Source: Xestospongia bergquistia (Eukaryota; Porifera; Demospongiae; Haplosclerida; Petrosiidae). Taken from it: a stretch of 64,000 nucleotides of DNA. Numbering within the stretch: position 1 is the first letter of the stretch; each line of letters begins with the position of its first letter. The translations under genes were made by a program, and so were the position numbers. Under the pieces are notes generated by a model. That model saw only the letters and a list, made by a program, of their open reading frames with translations. It had not been told where the DNA came from and ran no database searches. This document shows positions 42,599 through 54,169 of the stretch, piece by piece. The stretch is from positions 7,109,275 through 7,173,274 of the forward strand of contig OZ014418.1 in NCBI GenBank assembly GCA_963965975.1, in the 5' to 3' direction.

Positions 42599-44250
42599 TA
42601 CACACACACTCACCTCTGCTCTGATGTATGGTGGACGATGAGGGTAATCCTTGTCTTCAACTGACATAGAACTTTGAACATATTTACCTTCCTGAATCAG
42701 TAAGAAATATATGTCATTATATATTACAGTACTTACCACATATCCTGTTCTACAGTAGTACAAAAAATCACGATGTGATTTGAATAGACACTGGGTAGCT
42801 TCATGAGCCATGTATACTATAGTTGAATTAATAGATTAGTGGACAGCTGGATGATACTTACAAAGCCAATCATGCTCTGAGTATTGCTGACACACTTCCA
42901 CTTGCTAACATAAAAAAAAATGTTTGTTATTTCTTGACTTAATCTAACAAGTTAGATCATTTCTCTCTAAACAAAGGGTGTGTGTTGGAAGATCACATTT
43001 AACTTACAACAGCGTAATTATCCCATTCAAGTCTGTTATTGAATTTATGTATATAAGCTACTACTTGGTCTATTGGTACATCAACAACGCCACGACCCAT
43101 AAAACTAGATAAAAAAGATTTTGTCATTGCAGACAATTTCTTCTTATTAAGAATTGCTAGTATAGAAAGATTACTATATACAACTGTGAATATCTGTGTG
43201 TTAATGATAATAGAATTGTCACAAACTAATTGATGGATGAATGGATGGAGAAGGGTGAGTGGACAAATCTATAATACTTTCATTACAACAATATACAGTA
43301 TAAACTGTATTAACAGTAATTGTACTATCAAAACATTGTAGTATAGTATTGACCTCTGATCACACTGAATAAATAATCACAACACCTCTTGAAAACTTAC
43401 AAGGTCAAATGCTCAAACAGCAAACATCTATCTCTTAATAATAAAGTGACCTTACAAACTTACCAACATAGTTTCGTGTTGGGGACTTTTTTCCTCAGTA
43501 CAACAACATCATTTTCCTTGTAATAAAACCTGCAATTAATAACTAGAATAGATTTATTACTTCCACAAGTACTTACTGCCACTCTGATTCCAAACTGGAT
43601 ATGTAAGTTGTCTCTCTACCATATTCATGATCAACATATGAAGCTTCTATTACCTGCATGGGATATATAATATAGGATAATATAATAGCATTATATTATA
43701 ATAAACCTCTCCCATTAAAGTTGCTGATATCATGTTACCCAGTGTTCTGTAGTCTATCTGTCCCTCTCTTGCTGTAAAAGAAAAGACAGAATTAGGTTAC
43801 AGCAGGCAAGGTTTATTAAAGCATCATTGTATGAGTGATGTATTTGTATAGATTTTATTGTAATGGTATAGAGCTCAAAGCATTACACAAATCACCAAAA
43901 GTTTGTAGATAATGGCAATAAATCAAGTATTAGAGAAATCCTAAATTGTATACAAACTGGACATGTAATGCAGCTGGTCCCTTAATAATATAATACATGA
44001 TTGAAAAGGTTAAGAGTCATGATATAACTGTAAAATTTGGTTGTGGTAGTGAAGAATGAAATATCACAAACACACACACATACTGTGAGGTAAATGGAGC
44101 ATTTGATCATTGAGTAATCTGCTATGTATAAGACTCTAAAATAAATAGAGAGACTGTAATAAGATGTTATCTCTTTAAGCACTTACGTCTGCCATAACGC
44201 CTACTAGCTAAACTTAGACTAAATCTGTTCACAACTCCTCCCAATGTTTG
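41506..44250 (-). CDS. START-domain lipid-transfer protein with long disordered C-terminus
   Basis: Nine minus-strand exons join in phase: 43707-43771, 43577-43653, 43464-43529, 43008-43104, 42862-42904, 42737-42816, 42614-42691, 42467-42544, 41506-42408. A tenth (from 44187 upward, reading NRFSLSLASRRYGR) fits by phase, but no ATG is visible in that frame, so the start is unresolved. The fold is a START lipid-binding domain: FMGRGVVDVPIDQVVAYI, LEWDNYAV, YMAHEATQCLFKSHRDF, GSGWVVEKY, and the C-terminal helix LDLKDVPAIILNRGLRRQP. The last exon adds about 270 residues of Ser/Thr/Gln-rich disordered sequence. START proteins carry or sense sterols, phospholipids or ceramide. The closest STARD subfamily cannot be told from memory. 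Confidence 0.8.
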
Positions 44251-44418
44251 TTTAGTCAATAATTTTAATAATTAAAAAGATATCAAAATTTAGTGACAAA
44301 GAAAATCAAACGAGTAAACAAATGTTGTACAATCTACATGTATGTACGTACACATACACACACACACACACAAACACTTTAATAGTGATAGCAGTGTACA
44401 CCTGTTATCAAATTAAAT
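44251..44418. other. Short spacer between the LRRK-like stop and the START gene
   Basis: AT-rich with a CA run (44351-44372). It contains the 3' UTR of the LRRK-like gene and probably the promoter or 5' exon of the START gene. Confidence 0.4.
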
Positions 44419-47400
44419 CTACGATAAACCAGCCCTACTAGTCAACATCTTTAATTCCAAACTGCCCAGACTTTGCCACGACATGATGACACCATTTTCA
44501 TAAGAAATTTGAGTTTTCAAGTATGACTCTTCTCCAAACCCACCACTGAGGACCACCTGCATATCATTAGGATTAAGATCTGGGATAGACATGAGGCATC
44601 TGCTGGCATTACGATGAGCATGAAACCAAGTAATGATTTCAGGTTGGGGTGTAGCAGTCAATAATATTATAACACCAATCGACACACCCACCCAGACAAC
44701 ATCTTGAGAGCATTCCAGGGACAAAAGGCGAAGATTAGTTTTTTCTAGATTATCTTGTTCGCAAATCTTGATTAACAGGTCAGACAAGTCAATTAAACCT
44801 GTTCGCTCACAAGAGCTAGCATCCCAGCTCACAAGTACAAGAGACCCTCGAATTATACTCCACACAAGTTTACTTTTCTCTGATAAGACAAGGGCATAGA
44901 CTTGGTCATTGGGTTTGCAAGCCTCCCAACGTTTAGCGATAGCTATTTCTTCATCAGCAGACAAAACTATAATTTCATTACCACAACATACCCAAACACA
45001 TTCTCCAACAGAAATCATAGCAATGATAGCTTTACTGCTAATCTTTAATGAGTCAAACACTCGAGGAAACTGGAGTTTTTCATAGTAAGTTAAAGTCCCA
45101 TTGGCAAGACCCACAAAAGCGTATTTATCATTTGTAGCAATGTGAGTGACTGAGTCTTTTAAATAGACACGATCAGTGAAGTTAAATGTTGTTGAATCAT
45201 AAACATGGATGCAGGCTTCCAGCATACCTACCCATACTTTACTATCCACAGTGCTTATAGCATTAGCTCTTTCCTTCAACTCTAAACTCCCTTGGACAGT
45301 GAGATTTGTAGCATTAAGTATAAATATTTGAGTGCCTTCTATAAGTAGTTCTGTCCCGTCAACTCCATTATCACGAAAAACATTGTACTCACCATAAGCC
45401 CATACTTGTCGGAGAGAGGGAACAAAACAACACCCACGGACTGAGACGCAATCTCGCAATATTTGAGTATTAAGGTGGCATTGAAACTGAGGATTAGAAA
45501 TCAAGTGTACAAGGTTGAGTGCCGAGGGTCGCTGAGTCATGTCCTCCTCCCAACATTCCTCCATCAACTTAACAAGAGTTTGAAACTGATGTGTGACCAA
45601 ACCTGTGAGCTTAGGTTTGTGGGCAATGTTGGCTTTTTCACATGCAAATGGCTGCCAACGAGCAACAAGCTCATACAGCAACACACCAAATGAGTAAATG
45701 TCCACTTTCTCTGTGTACTCTTCATTGAATTCGTATCGAACCATTTCAGGAGCTGGGTAAAACGAAAAGTCTGTCTTGCCTAATAAACCACTAGGTGTGG
45801 TAAAAGCAGCACGATTAAACTGAGCTAGCTTGACACTAATTTCATCTTTAAACTCCATAGACCATGCAAGAATTGAATCTGTTTTAAGCGTACGATAAAT
45901 GATGCCTTGTTTATGAAGATAAGTTAATGCAGACACTACTTGCCGGGCAATATGAAAACGAACGAGTCGAGATATCTCTTGTTCATTATCACTGAGTTTC
46001 TCCAACAAGGTACCCAGAGGACTTCTTTCTAGTAAGACAGCAGGAGGGGAGAGGCAGAAGCCAAATATACGAATGATATTAGGATGATTAAGATGAGTCA
46101 GCATTTCCACTTCCTGACGCAAAGCTGACAAAGGAACTGTGTATGATTTGGCTTCTGAAAATGAGTGTACCTTGACTGTAACAGGTTGACCATTGAAAGT
46201 ACCATAACACAATAAAGTGTTATTGTCTTGGTAAATTGTTCGAGACTCTTGGTAAGAAAAAGATTCAGCTGGAAGGTTTAGCGATGAAGGAAGATCAACC
46301 AGGACATACTCAGGAATAAGATCTCGTAGAGGGATGGGATCAACGTGATGGTGACAATTATGGGAAAATGCTTCTTTCTCCTTCAATGCTACAAAACAGG
46401 TTTCACTAATAAAGTTTGTGGCACCTCCTCCAATACAGGATCCTAGGTCTCTCACACACATAGGACATAGTATTATCTGGGTTAGGCCTAACTGTGAAGA
46501 GGGTTGAATCTGTGGGGAGAACTCGGGATAACGTTGCTCAAGGAGCTTCTGAATTAACCAACACATACGAGCCATAATGTCACGACCTTCGTCTCCATCA
46601 CTAGCACAGACTTCAATTCCACTTTCCTCCAAACCGAGGTCACTAGTTTGCGAATATACTGCTACAGAGACTTGTTCTGTGATAAGATGAATACCGGTTC
46701 TCCACACAAATATACCTCGAGACAATTCCACAGGGTCATTACTAATATGATGAGATTTGGTTGGATTTCCTTTTACTCGTCTGTGAGAACCACTATCTTT
46801 TTCAGGTGGTTTCTGAACCAACTCAATCCCATCCTCAGAAGTAGATGGGTTAACGGTGTCGCTTTCGTGTGGTGAAGAAGAATGAACCTCAGATGTAACG
46901 TAAGGTTCACCAAGCACTTTATGATCTGAAGGAGATGTTGGAGAAGAAGATTCTTCATTGAGTAGTTCAAGTGAATTAACAGAACTACTTTTAAATTCTG
47001 ATGCCTTCAATAAATTAAGATAGATCATATCATTAGGGGTAAAGAGGCGTGGCAAGTGAAAAAGAACATGACTTGTCATATATAACCAAAAATCTTCAGG
47101 CAATGCTTTCCCCTTTGGGATAAATTGGCGACGGTAACAACCTACTTGAAGCATTGCCAAAGGACGTGAGTTAGAAGGAAAAAGAGAAGGAATTAAGTAT
47201 GTTGTATCAGATATTGGTAAAAGGATCGCAAAACGAACCATTAAGCGTATAAGAGCAGCCATAATACCTTTCTGATTGTTACCTAGTTTCAAAAGATTAA
47301 AGAGCTTATTAACGGAAACTATTGGTTTAATAGCATGATGATAATGTAACCATTGTAGGATACGATGGATAGTACCCACAACCCATTCAGGATGAAGAAA

Positions 47401-50100
47401 ATAATATTGATCAAGACGTACATTAGGGTCTTCAAAATGCATTAAATACCCCACTTCTTGCAGGAAAGACATTATAACTGGCAATTCCATATCATCGGGC
47501 ATGTCTTGGCCTAGAGCAGTTTCAAACATAGACCAAAGTGAGCCTTCTTCCATAATGCCATGTCGACCACTCGTTTTCAAGTTAGTATGCTCTCTTTCAA
47601 TCACAGGTATTAGGTTATAATAATTCTCGGGGTATTGACGCCCAACAACTTGAGAACCGTTTACTGTCATCTGAGTAGCTACTTCGTAAATTTTTATTCT
47701 AATATCAATTGAAGCCTCTTTAGGGTTTGTGTTATTACTTGGTAAAAAAACCAGGCCATGAAATTGTATGTTTTGATAGGCAGGTTGATTAAGCAAACTC
47801 ATCAATCGTTTGCTTAACTGTGTTGTGTTAGTTTCAAGCCAGGTGTCAAATGGATCGGGGAGGATAGCTGTAACAAGGATGTTAGCTCGGGCAAAATGAC
47901 GAGCAATTCCATCAACATACATCTTGATTTGTTCTCTAATATCACCTGTTCTTGTCATATCCCAGACTAATACATACAAACAATTTGATGTATAAATACA
48001 AGGATAGAGAGAACGATAATCTTTTTGAACACCAATCATCCATGTATTAAAGACCAGCTTTTGAATCCCAAAGAATTTAAAAGGACGATAAGACCATTGA
48101 AAGAAGTCCATCTCTGGCAAATGAGACCCAGGTGGACAGGTAATTTGTCTCAGACGAGAGAACATAGCATGTTTTCCGATACTTGAATTGCACATTACAA
48201 CTAACTTCATTATATTGCATGGTTTATTAGAACGTGCGCGTGACTTAACAAAAGCACGTACTAGACGAGGACCTGAAGGAGGGGTACCTGTAGGAAAATC
48301 ATTAATGTTACAATTTGCAACATTCAAATTAGCCAACTTGTCTAGCATTTCCATTTCTCGAGGGAGAGAAGTAATAGGCATATAGCTTAGATCTAGGGTA
48401 GTAAGAGATCGTATGCGACAAAGACATTTCGGAACAACTGTAAACTTATTATGACTAAGTTGAAGAATTTCTAACATTGAATTTTGAATGCTAGATGGCA
48501 AATTTGTCAAGTAATTATGAGAAAGATCAAGATTAATGAGACTTGGCGACCAATTTATTAATTCCGGCAGCTCCTTGAGCTTGTTCTGACTCAAATTCAA
48601 CCACTCCAAATTAGGAAGGGAAAACAAGTCAACAGATATCACTTCTAAAAGATTACTCGAGAGGTCAAGTCGACGAAGTTGAGCGGCTTGAAGGAATTCT
48701 AGTGGGATCTTTCTCAAATGATTATTACCAAGCTTCAAGTTTACAACCCATGGAACTATGGAATAAATCCAAGAGGGGTGGAGCAAAGTGAGTTTAAGAC
48801 GACTCCAGTCCACTTGTTTTCGTCTCATATCTAAATCTGTGCAAAGAAGCAGTTCTCGTGTTGCATCAAAGTTTCTCACCATAATAGAAACAGCAATGGG
48901 ACAGTACATTTTGACTGTACCCTGAGATAAGAGTTGATGAACATCAGGCATGAACCATGGAGAGTTATCAATGCTAGGTGGTTCTGATAATAGTGAGCGA
49001 ATAGCTTGACAATCTCCAGTGATTGTAGCTTTGCAGAGCAATAGCATTGCAATAGCTTTTAAACATTCTTGTTGGATAGCTAGATTAAGAGCACAATCCA
49101 GTCTGTGTGTGTGTGTATGAGAGAGAGAGAGAGAGGGGGGGGGAGGGAGGGAGGGAGGGAGGGAGGGAGAGAGAGAGAGAGAGACAGAGAGAGAATCAAT
49201 CAATTTTAATCAAGAAACACATAAATTACAATAAATATAATAGCAGCTTTAGATTGTATGTTTTATTTAATTAACTAATAATAACTAGGGATACCGACCT
49301 TCTTGCACCTGCTAAAATAAGTGGTGCTATATTTTCAACAGCTTCATTGAGAACAGCTTGAAGAAGTGCTTCTTCAATATCTCTCATCTCTGGCTTAGTA
49401 CTTGTATTAGCAAAAGTAGTGAGACGTTTTTCTAAAACATGATTATCACTACGTCCAGCAAGATAGACAATTTCTATGAGGAGATAATATTATTATTATC
49501 ATTACAGGATGTCATCATGTGATGATGTGTGTAGGTGTCATAGAGATAAGATCACATTAGATTAGGGTGTGGTTGTGAGATAAAAATTAAAGCTGTTTTG
49601 CTTTGATAGTAGGAAGTGGCCAATTTATTATGTAAATATATGTTCATTAGGGGTAAATATGCAAAGATGGTACCTTTGCTTCTTAAGAGACGAAGTACTG
49701 CATCTCGTCTTTTACTTCTTTCAGCTTTACCTAATGCAGTGTGCCCGACATCATCCTCAGCAGTTAAATCAGCTCCGCCTTCTAATAACGCTTGTACACA
49801 GAGAACGTGACCTTTAGCAGCTGCAAGATGTAATGGAGTTTGGTTGTTTTTTCCTCTCACATCAGGGGACACTCCCTGTGATAAGAGTAATTGGATGACA
49901 TCTGGTTGATCTCCATCGACTGCCTCATGTAGCAGAGTATTTCCTTTTGTCGTACGAACTGTAAAATAATTCAGGATTCCTTCTTCATAATAAAGAGCAT
50001 CTCTTAGTCTCTCTAAGTTGCCCTCTTTACACCAACGATATAACTCTGCAAATATGTACTTGTCTATTCCCGGGACATCCACAGCAAGTGATGCTGCCAT
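44419..50100 (-). CDS. LRRK: LRRK-like ROCO protein with pseudokinase and degenerate Roc domain
   Basis: Three minus-strand exons (49674-50100, 49299-49473, 44419-49102) join in phase into 1761 codons. Domains in order: ankyrin repeats (about 50-145, e.g. TPLHLAAAKGHVLCVQALLE), about seven leucine-rich repeats (320-480, e.g. LEWLNLSQNKLKELP), a Roc GTPase-like domain (495-660), COR (690-900), a protein-kinase fold (1155-1430) and a beta-propeller-like C-terminus (1440-1750). This is the LRRK1/2 layout. Key residues are lost. The HRD Asp is Thr (IIYRTLKTDSIL, T1272), DFG is QFN (KLAQFNRAA, Q1295), and the P-loop reads CNSSIGKH instead of GxxxxGK[ST]. The ATP-binding Lys (VTVKV, K1178), the PAPEM motif and DIYSFGVLLYEL remain. 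It was probably retained as a scaffold or allosteric protein. The symbol marks the family only. Confidence 0.9.
49103..49195. repeat. GT/GA/GGGA microsatellite cluster at the last intron of the LRRK-like gene
   Basis: A (GT)n, (GA)n, G8, (GGGA)n and (GA)n patchwork. On the minus strand it is a CT- and CA-rich tract ending in cacacacacag, the acceptor of the 4.7-kb exon. Confidence 0.95.
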
Positions 50101-50223
50101 GATTATTATAAGTCACGAGATTAAAGTCAATGAGTTGCAAGTATTAGTGATACGGAACGGGTCGGCGGGTGCCCGGAAATGAACGGAGCGTAGCATGTGC
50201 TGCTCGCCTTAGTGGGCCAGATC
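50101..50223. promoter_or_regulatory. Divergent promoter, LRRK-like gene / hnRNP L
   Basis: Only 123 bp separate the two start codons. The interval contains a GC-rich core (gaacgggtcggcgggtgcccgg, about 50156-50177) that stands out from the AT-rich surroundings, as expected of a TATA-less bidirectional promoter. Function is inferred from geometry and composition. Confidence 0.6.
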
Positions 50224-51101
50224 ATGGCAGAGAAGCATCCTCTACCTCAGGATAGTTTGTCAGGATTTGGAGCTTATAGCAACGATCAAAAGAGAATCAA
50301 GCTGGAGGATCAACAACTACAACCTGGGAAGGGTCAACTGGACCCTCATAATGCCCCACCTTCCCGTGTTATTCACGCTAGAGCAGTTCCAGATGGATGT
50401 ACGCATACACTACTGGTTAACGTGTTATCTTCATTTGGAAAAATCAGGTAAGTTAATAAACGGATTAAAGAACGCTCTCCTCGTCTCAGAGGACATGTAC
50501 TATTTTTGCAACTCAATTTCACAAGTTAGAAACCATATGGTGTATTTCCATGTGGTAATATATAGTTTTGTTCATACTCTCTCTTTCTACCTTTCCTTCT
50601 CTGTAGTTACATCACAATGATGCCTAAGCTAAGGCAGGCTCTTGTCGAGTTTGATAAACTAGAAGATGCTGTTGCTTGTGTGACCCACTGTCAGGTAGAG
50701 AACTTTTAATTATTAGGGACATCCCCCTCTTTCTATATAATCAGTTAATTTATTGGTACATTGCCTCTGGGAAATGCTTATAAGCAATAAGTAGTGTCTC
50801 ATAGGAGTTGCTATTTAGACATTATAGTAGTTAGTATTTACTTAAGTTACAATAGATGCCAGGTGTTTAAAGCACTCAGGACATCTTGTTGTATTGTAAA
50901 CACTTCATCTGTTACATACTATGTTTGCTATGTTGTAGTTGATGTTGATATTTTTTGTTTTTATGAAAAAAGAGATTGTTATGAACATTTTTTTCATTTT
51001 TTTCATTGACTATTGCTTTCAGTAATAGATTTGAAATTGAAAATATTTGACAATGATAACAATGAATGTTATAACATCAATAGTAGTGTGTTTTGATTAT
51101 G

Positions 51102-51170
<69 letters not shown>

Positions 51171-54169
51171 CCTCCCTCTCTCTCTCTTTCTCCCTCCCTC
51201 CCTCTCCCCACACACACACACACAAAAGAATAATCAAATTTTTATAATGGATCGTCCTGTATATTTCAATTATTCTACTAGTTCAGAAATAACAAGGTAA
51301 GAATACTGTCTTATGTACATACATACAAATCCTTTCTTTTCAGATCACCTTATGGGATTGTACCCAATAACAGTACTGTTCCTGATCCCAACGAACCTCC
51401 AGTCAACCACATACTCCTCTTTACAATCTTCAATCCTCTCTATCCCATCACTGTAGTATGTTAATATATGAACAAGATGATAATTCTCTCTCTCTTTCCA
51501 GGATGTTATTCGAACTATATGTACTCCATATGGATTTGTACAACGTGTTGTCATTTTCCGGAAAAACGGGTTACAAGTACTTGTTGAGTATCCTTTGATA
51601 TATAGTATTAATTATATGGGGAAGCTCCTTTAATTATTCACTAGTAATTAGTGATCACTTGTACTTTCTCTCTCTCACACACACACACATACACACACAC
51701 ATTTTGTTTAGTATAACAGTTTTCAAAGCACATCTAAACACTTTCAGTGTCAACACAAACCCCTCCCACTTTATTATTGTTTATTTCCTTAATTGTTTAT
51801 TAGACTAGACTCCAATCAATCTGCTCAAAGAGCTAAGCAACAATTAGATGGAGCTGATATTTATGCAGGTTGTTGTACGCTAAAGATTGAATATGCTCGT
51901 GTAAGAATAAATGTATCTTGGGGCTTAAAATCCATCATCCATTGTGTTATTGTCTCTAAGTCTGTCCATTTCAGATATCTCCTATCCATTACACACAACT
52001 AGTCATCCATTGTAGATATTTATTTGTCCATTACACACATATCTACTTATTCCTCATTCCTCTAGACAAATAAACTAAATGTATTTAAAAATGATGATAT
52101 GACATGTGACTATACTGTACAAGGTGAGACACGCCCACTGTAGTACTGGCAACAAATGCATTGCATACACTCTAGCTGGCTTCCATACATAGACTGAATC
52201 CCATGATACTATGGAATGGGTTTGAGCCTTTTTCTACACCCACTATTACCAGAACATGTTTGTCACGTTAATTTATCTAGCTATGGTATCCCTTCCTTTT
52301 TTTCTCATTTTCATTCATACATGTGCAAAGTGTAGCCCCACCCCTTCCCTATCTATTGCTATAAGGTCCTCCCTCGGTCAACCAAGACATCTAGGTCTGG
52401 GTGCCATCTACCCAACCACACTTCCAATGGGTGTGGTTATTGGATTCGATACAGACTTCGTTAAGAGGGGTGCTGTAATGGTGTTCATGTATGATGTTCA
52501 CACACCACAGACCACACCCACTCATCTAATTAACCACACCCTCTTTAGATAGTATTGTCACTAATATAGCCCAATTGTTTTATTGTATTGTTAATACTTT
52601 GTTTTGTATATCTGTTTACTTGTTAACAACATACTTTAAATAGTTGTTTTAAGCATACCAAGTTACTACAATACTAACATTATTACCACCTGTTACATTA
52701 TCTCATATAGTTATGTTATATTTATTATATGGTAGGTCAGCGTCTGCAGTCCAATTACCCTCGTATCCCTCCCATGCAACAACAACAGATGAGACCATAT
52801 GCCACCGCCCCTTTTGGTAGAATTATAATTTTTAACTATGTTATATTGATAAATTTTGTTCTAGGTCCTCAACCTTCAGCTGGAGCTCCTCCTTTTAATG
52901 TTGTAGGGACTCCAGCTGTATCAGGGTCAGGGTCTGTTATCATGGTATATGGTTTAGTGAGTGCTCGTATCAATTGTGATCACATATTTAACCTGCTTTG
53001 TTCTTATGGCAATGTATTAAAAGTAAGAAAAGAGCGAAGGAAGGAAGGAAGGAATGAAAGGAGAAAGGAGGAAGGGAGATAAAGTTAGCTAACTAATTTC
53101 TTTTTCTTTAGGTTAAAATACTAATGAACAAACCAGGTACTGCTATGGCGCATATGGACACTCCACAAGGAGCTAGAAATGCTATACAATATTTGCATAG
53201 TCAGAAGCTAATGGGGCAGACCCTGGAATTAAAGTCAGTGATTAATGTTTTTGAACTATTTTATTGTCCATTTTGTTTGGTCCCGTAGTTTCTCTCGTCA
53301 TAGCTACATTGCTGATTATAGTCAAAGTGATGTATTACCAGATGGATCACCTTGTTGGAGAGACTACTCACAATCTCGTAATAATAGGTATGAAAATATT
53401 ATAGTTCTATTCTATTGTGACATCTCTCTCTCTCTCTTTCTCTCCAGATTCATGACAGCAGAAGGAACTAGTAAAAATCGTATTGTAGCTCCAGGTCAAA
53501 TAATGCATTTCTACAACAGTCCTCCAGACAGCAGTGAAGAGACTTTAAAATCGGTATGATAATTATTGAGACAAAAGGAAGCATGCTTCACTTATTCTAA
53601 TGTAGGTATTTGGTAAAGTTAATGCACCGTTACCCACTGGTATTAAATTTTTCTCTCAAGGAACTGGTCAGTTGTTTACATATCAGTCCCTCTTTATCTT
53701 GTTGCTATTTTTGTCTAGGTGCTAAAAGTTCAACTGGTCTAATGGAATGGATGAATGTAGAGACGGCACTAGAAGCTTTTTTGTTAGCAAACCATCAACA
53801 GGTTTTCTCACAAAGTAAGAATGCATTACAGATTAAGGTACCATGTGTTAATGTGAACAGTTTTAGTTAGTGTTGCGGAGTTCACAATTATTCTGCGCAA
53901 AAGAACTAAACAATTATAAGTATCAAATTTTTTATCTCTATATGAAAATATAGTTTAAAAACATATTCTTTTAATCTACCAGTTCAGTAACACTTAACAG
54001 ATGAAAATAGCCATATAAAACATGATCTGTACATATCAACTATATTAGTAATATCTATTTTTTTTCCATAGATGGGCAAGCATACACATTTAAGCTAGCT
54101 TTCTCTAACAATACCTCACTGGATCAACATAGTCCTGGTACAGGTAGTACAACTAATGTGGCTACCTAA
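50224..54169 (+). CDS. HNRNPL: Heterogeneous nuclear ribonucleoprotein L-like splicing regulator
   Basis: Fifteen exons join in phase into 517 codons: 50224-50447, 50607-50694, 51229-51296, 51344-51455, 51502-51587, 51804-51900, 52066-52123, 52736-52816, 52865-53022, 53112-53233, 53289-53387, 53448-53553, 53606-53666, 53719-53814, 54072-54169. Four RRMs are visible: about 48-120 (RVIHARAVPDGC), 147-225 (FVQRVVIFRKNG, GADIYAGCCTLKIEYA), 286-368 (VIMVYGLVSARINCDHIFNL) and 414-500 (LMEWMNVETALEAFLLANH). The linker motifs TNKLNVFKND and DYSQSRNNRF are diagnostic of hnRNP L rather than PTBP. The family binds CA-rich RNA and controls splicing and mRNA stability. Its own introns contain CA and CT runs, so autoregulation is possible but not shown. 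Vertebrates have HNRNPL and HNRNPLL; this may be their single ancestor-type gene. Confidence 0.95.
51103..51226 (+). repeat. CT-to-CA compound microsatellite at the hnRNP L exon 3 acceptor
   Basis: About 100 bp of (CT)n and (CCCT)n runs into (CA)n and then aaaag, the acceptor of exon 3. Confidence 0.95.

Noticed and set aside
46648-46970. Overlapping plus and minus ORFs inside the LRRK-like exon
   Set aside because: They are shadows of the 4.7-kb coding exon.
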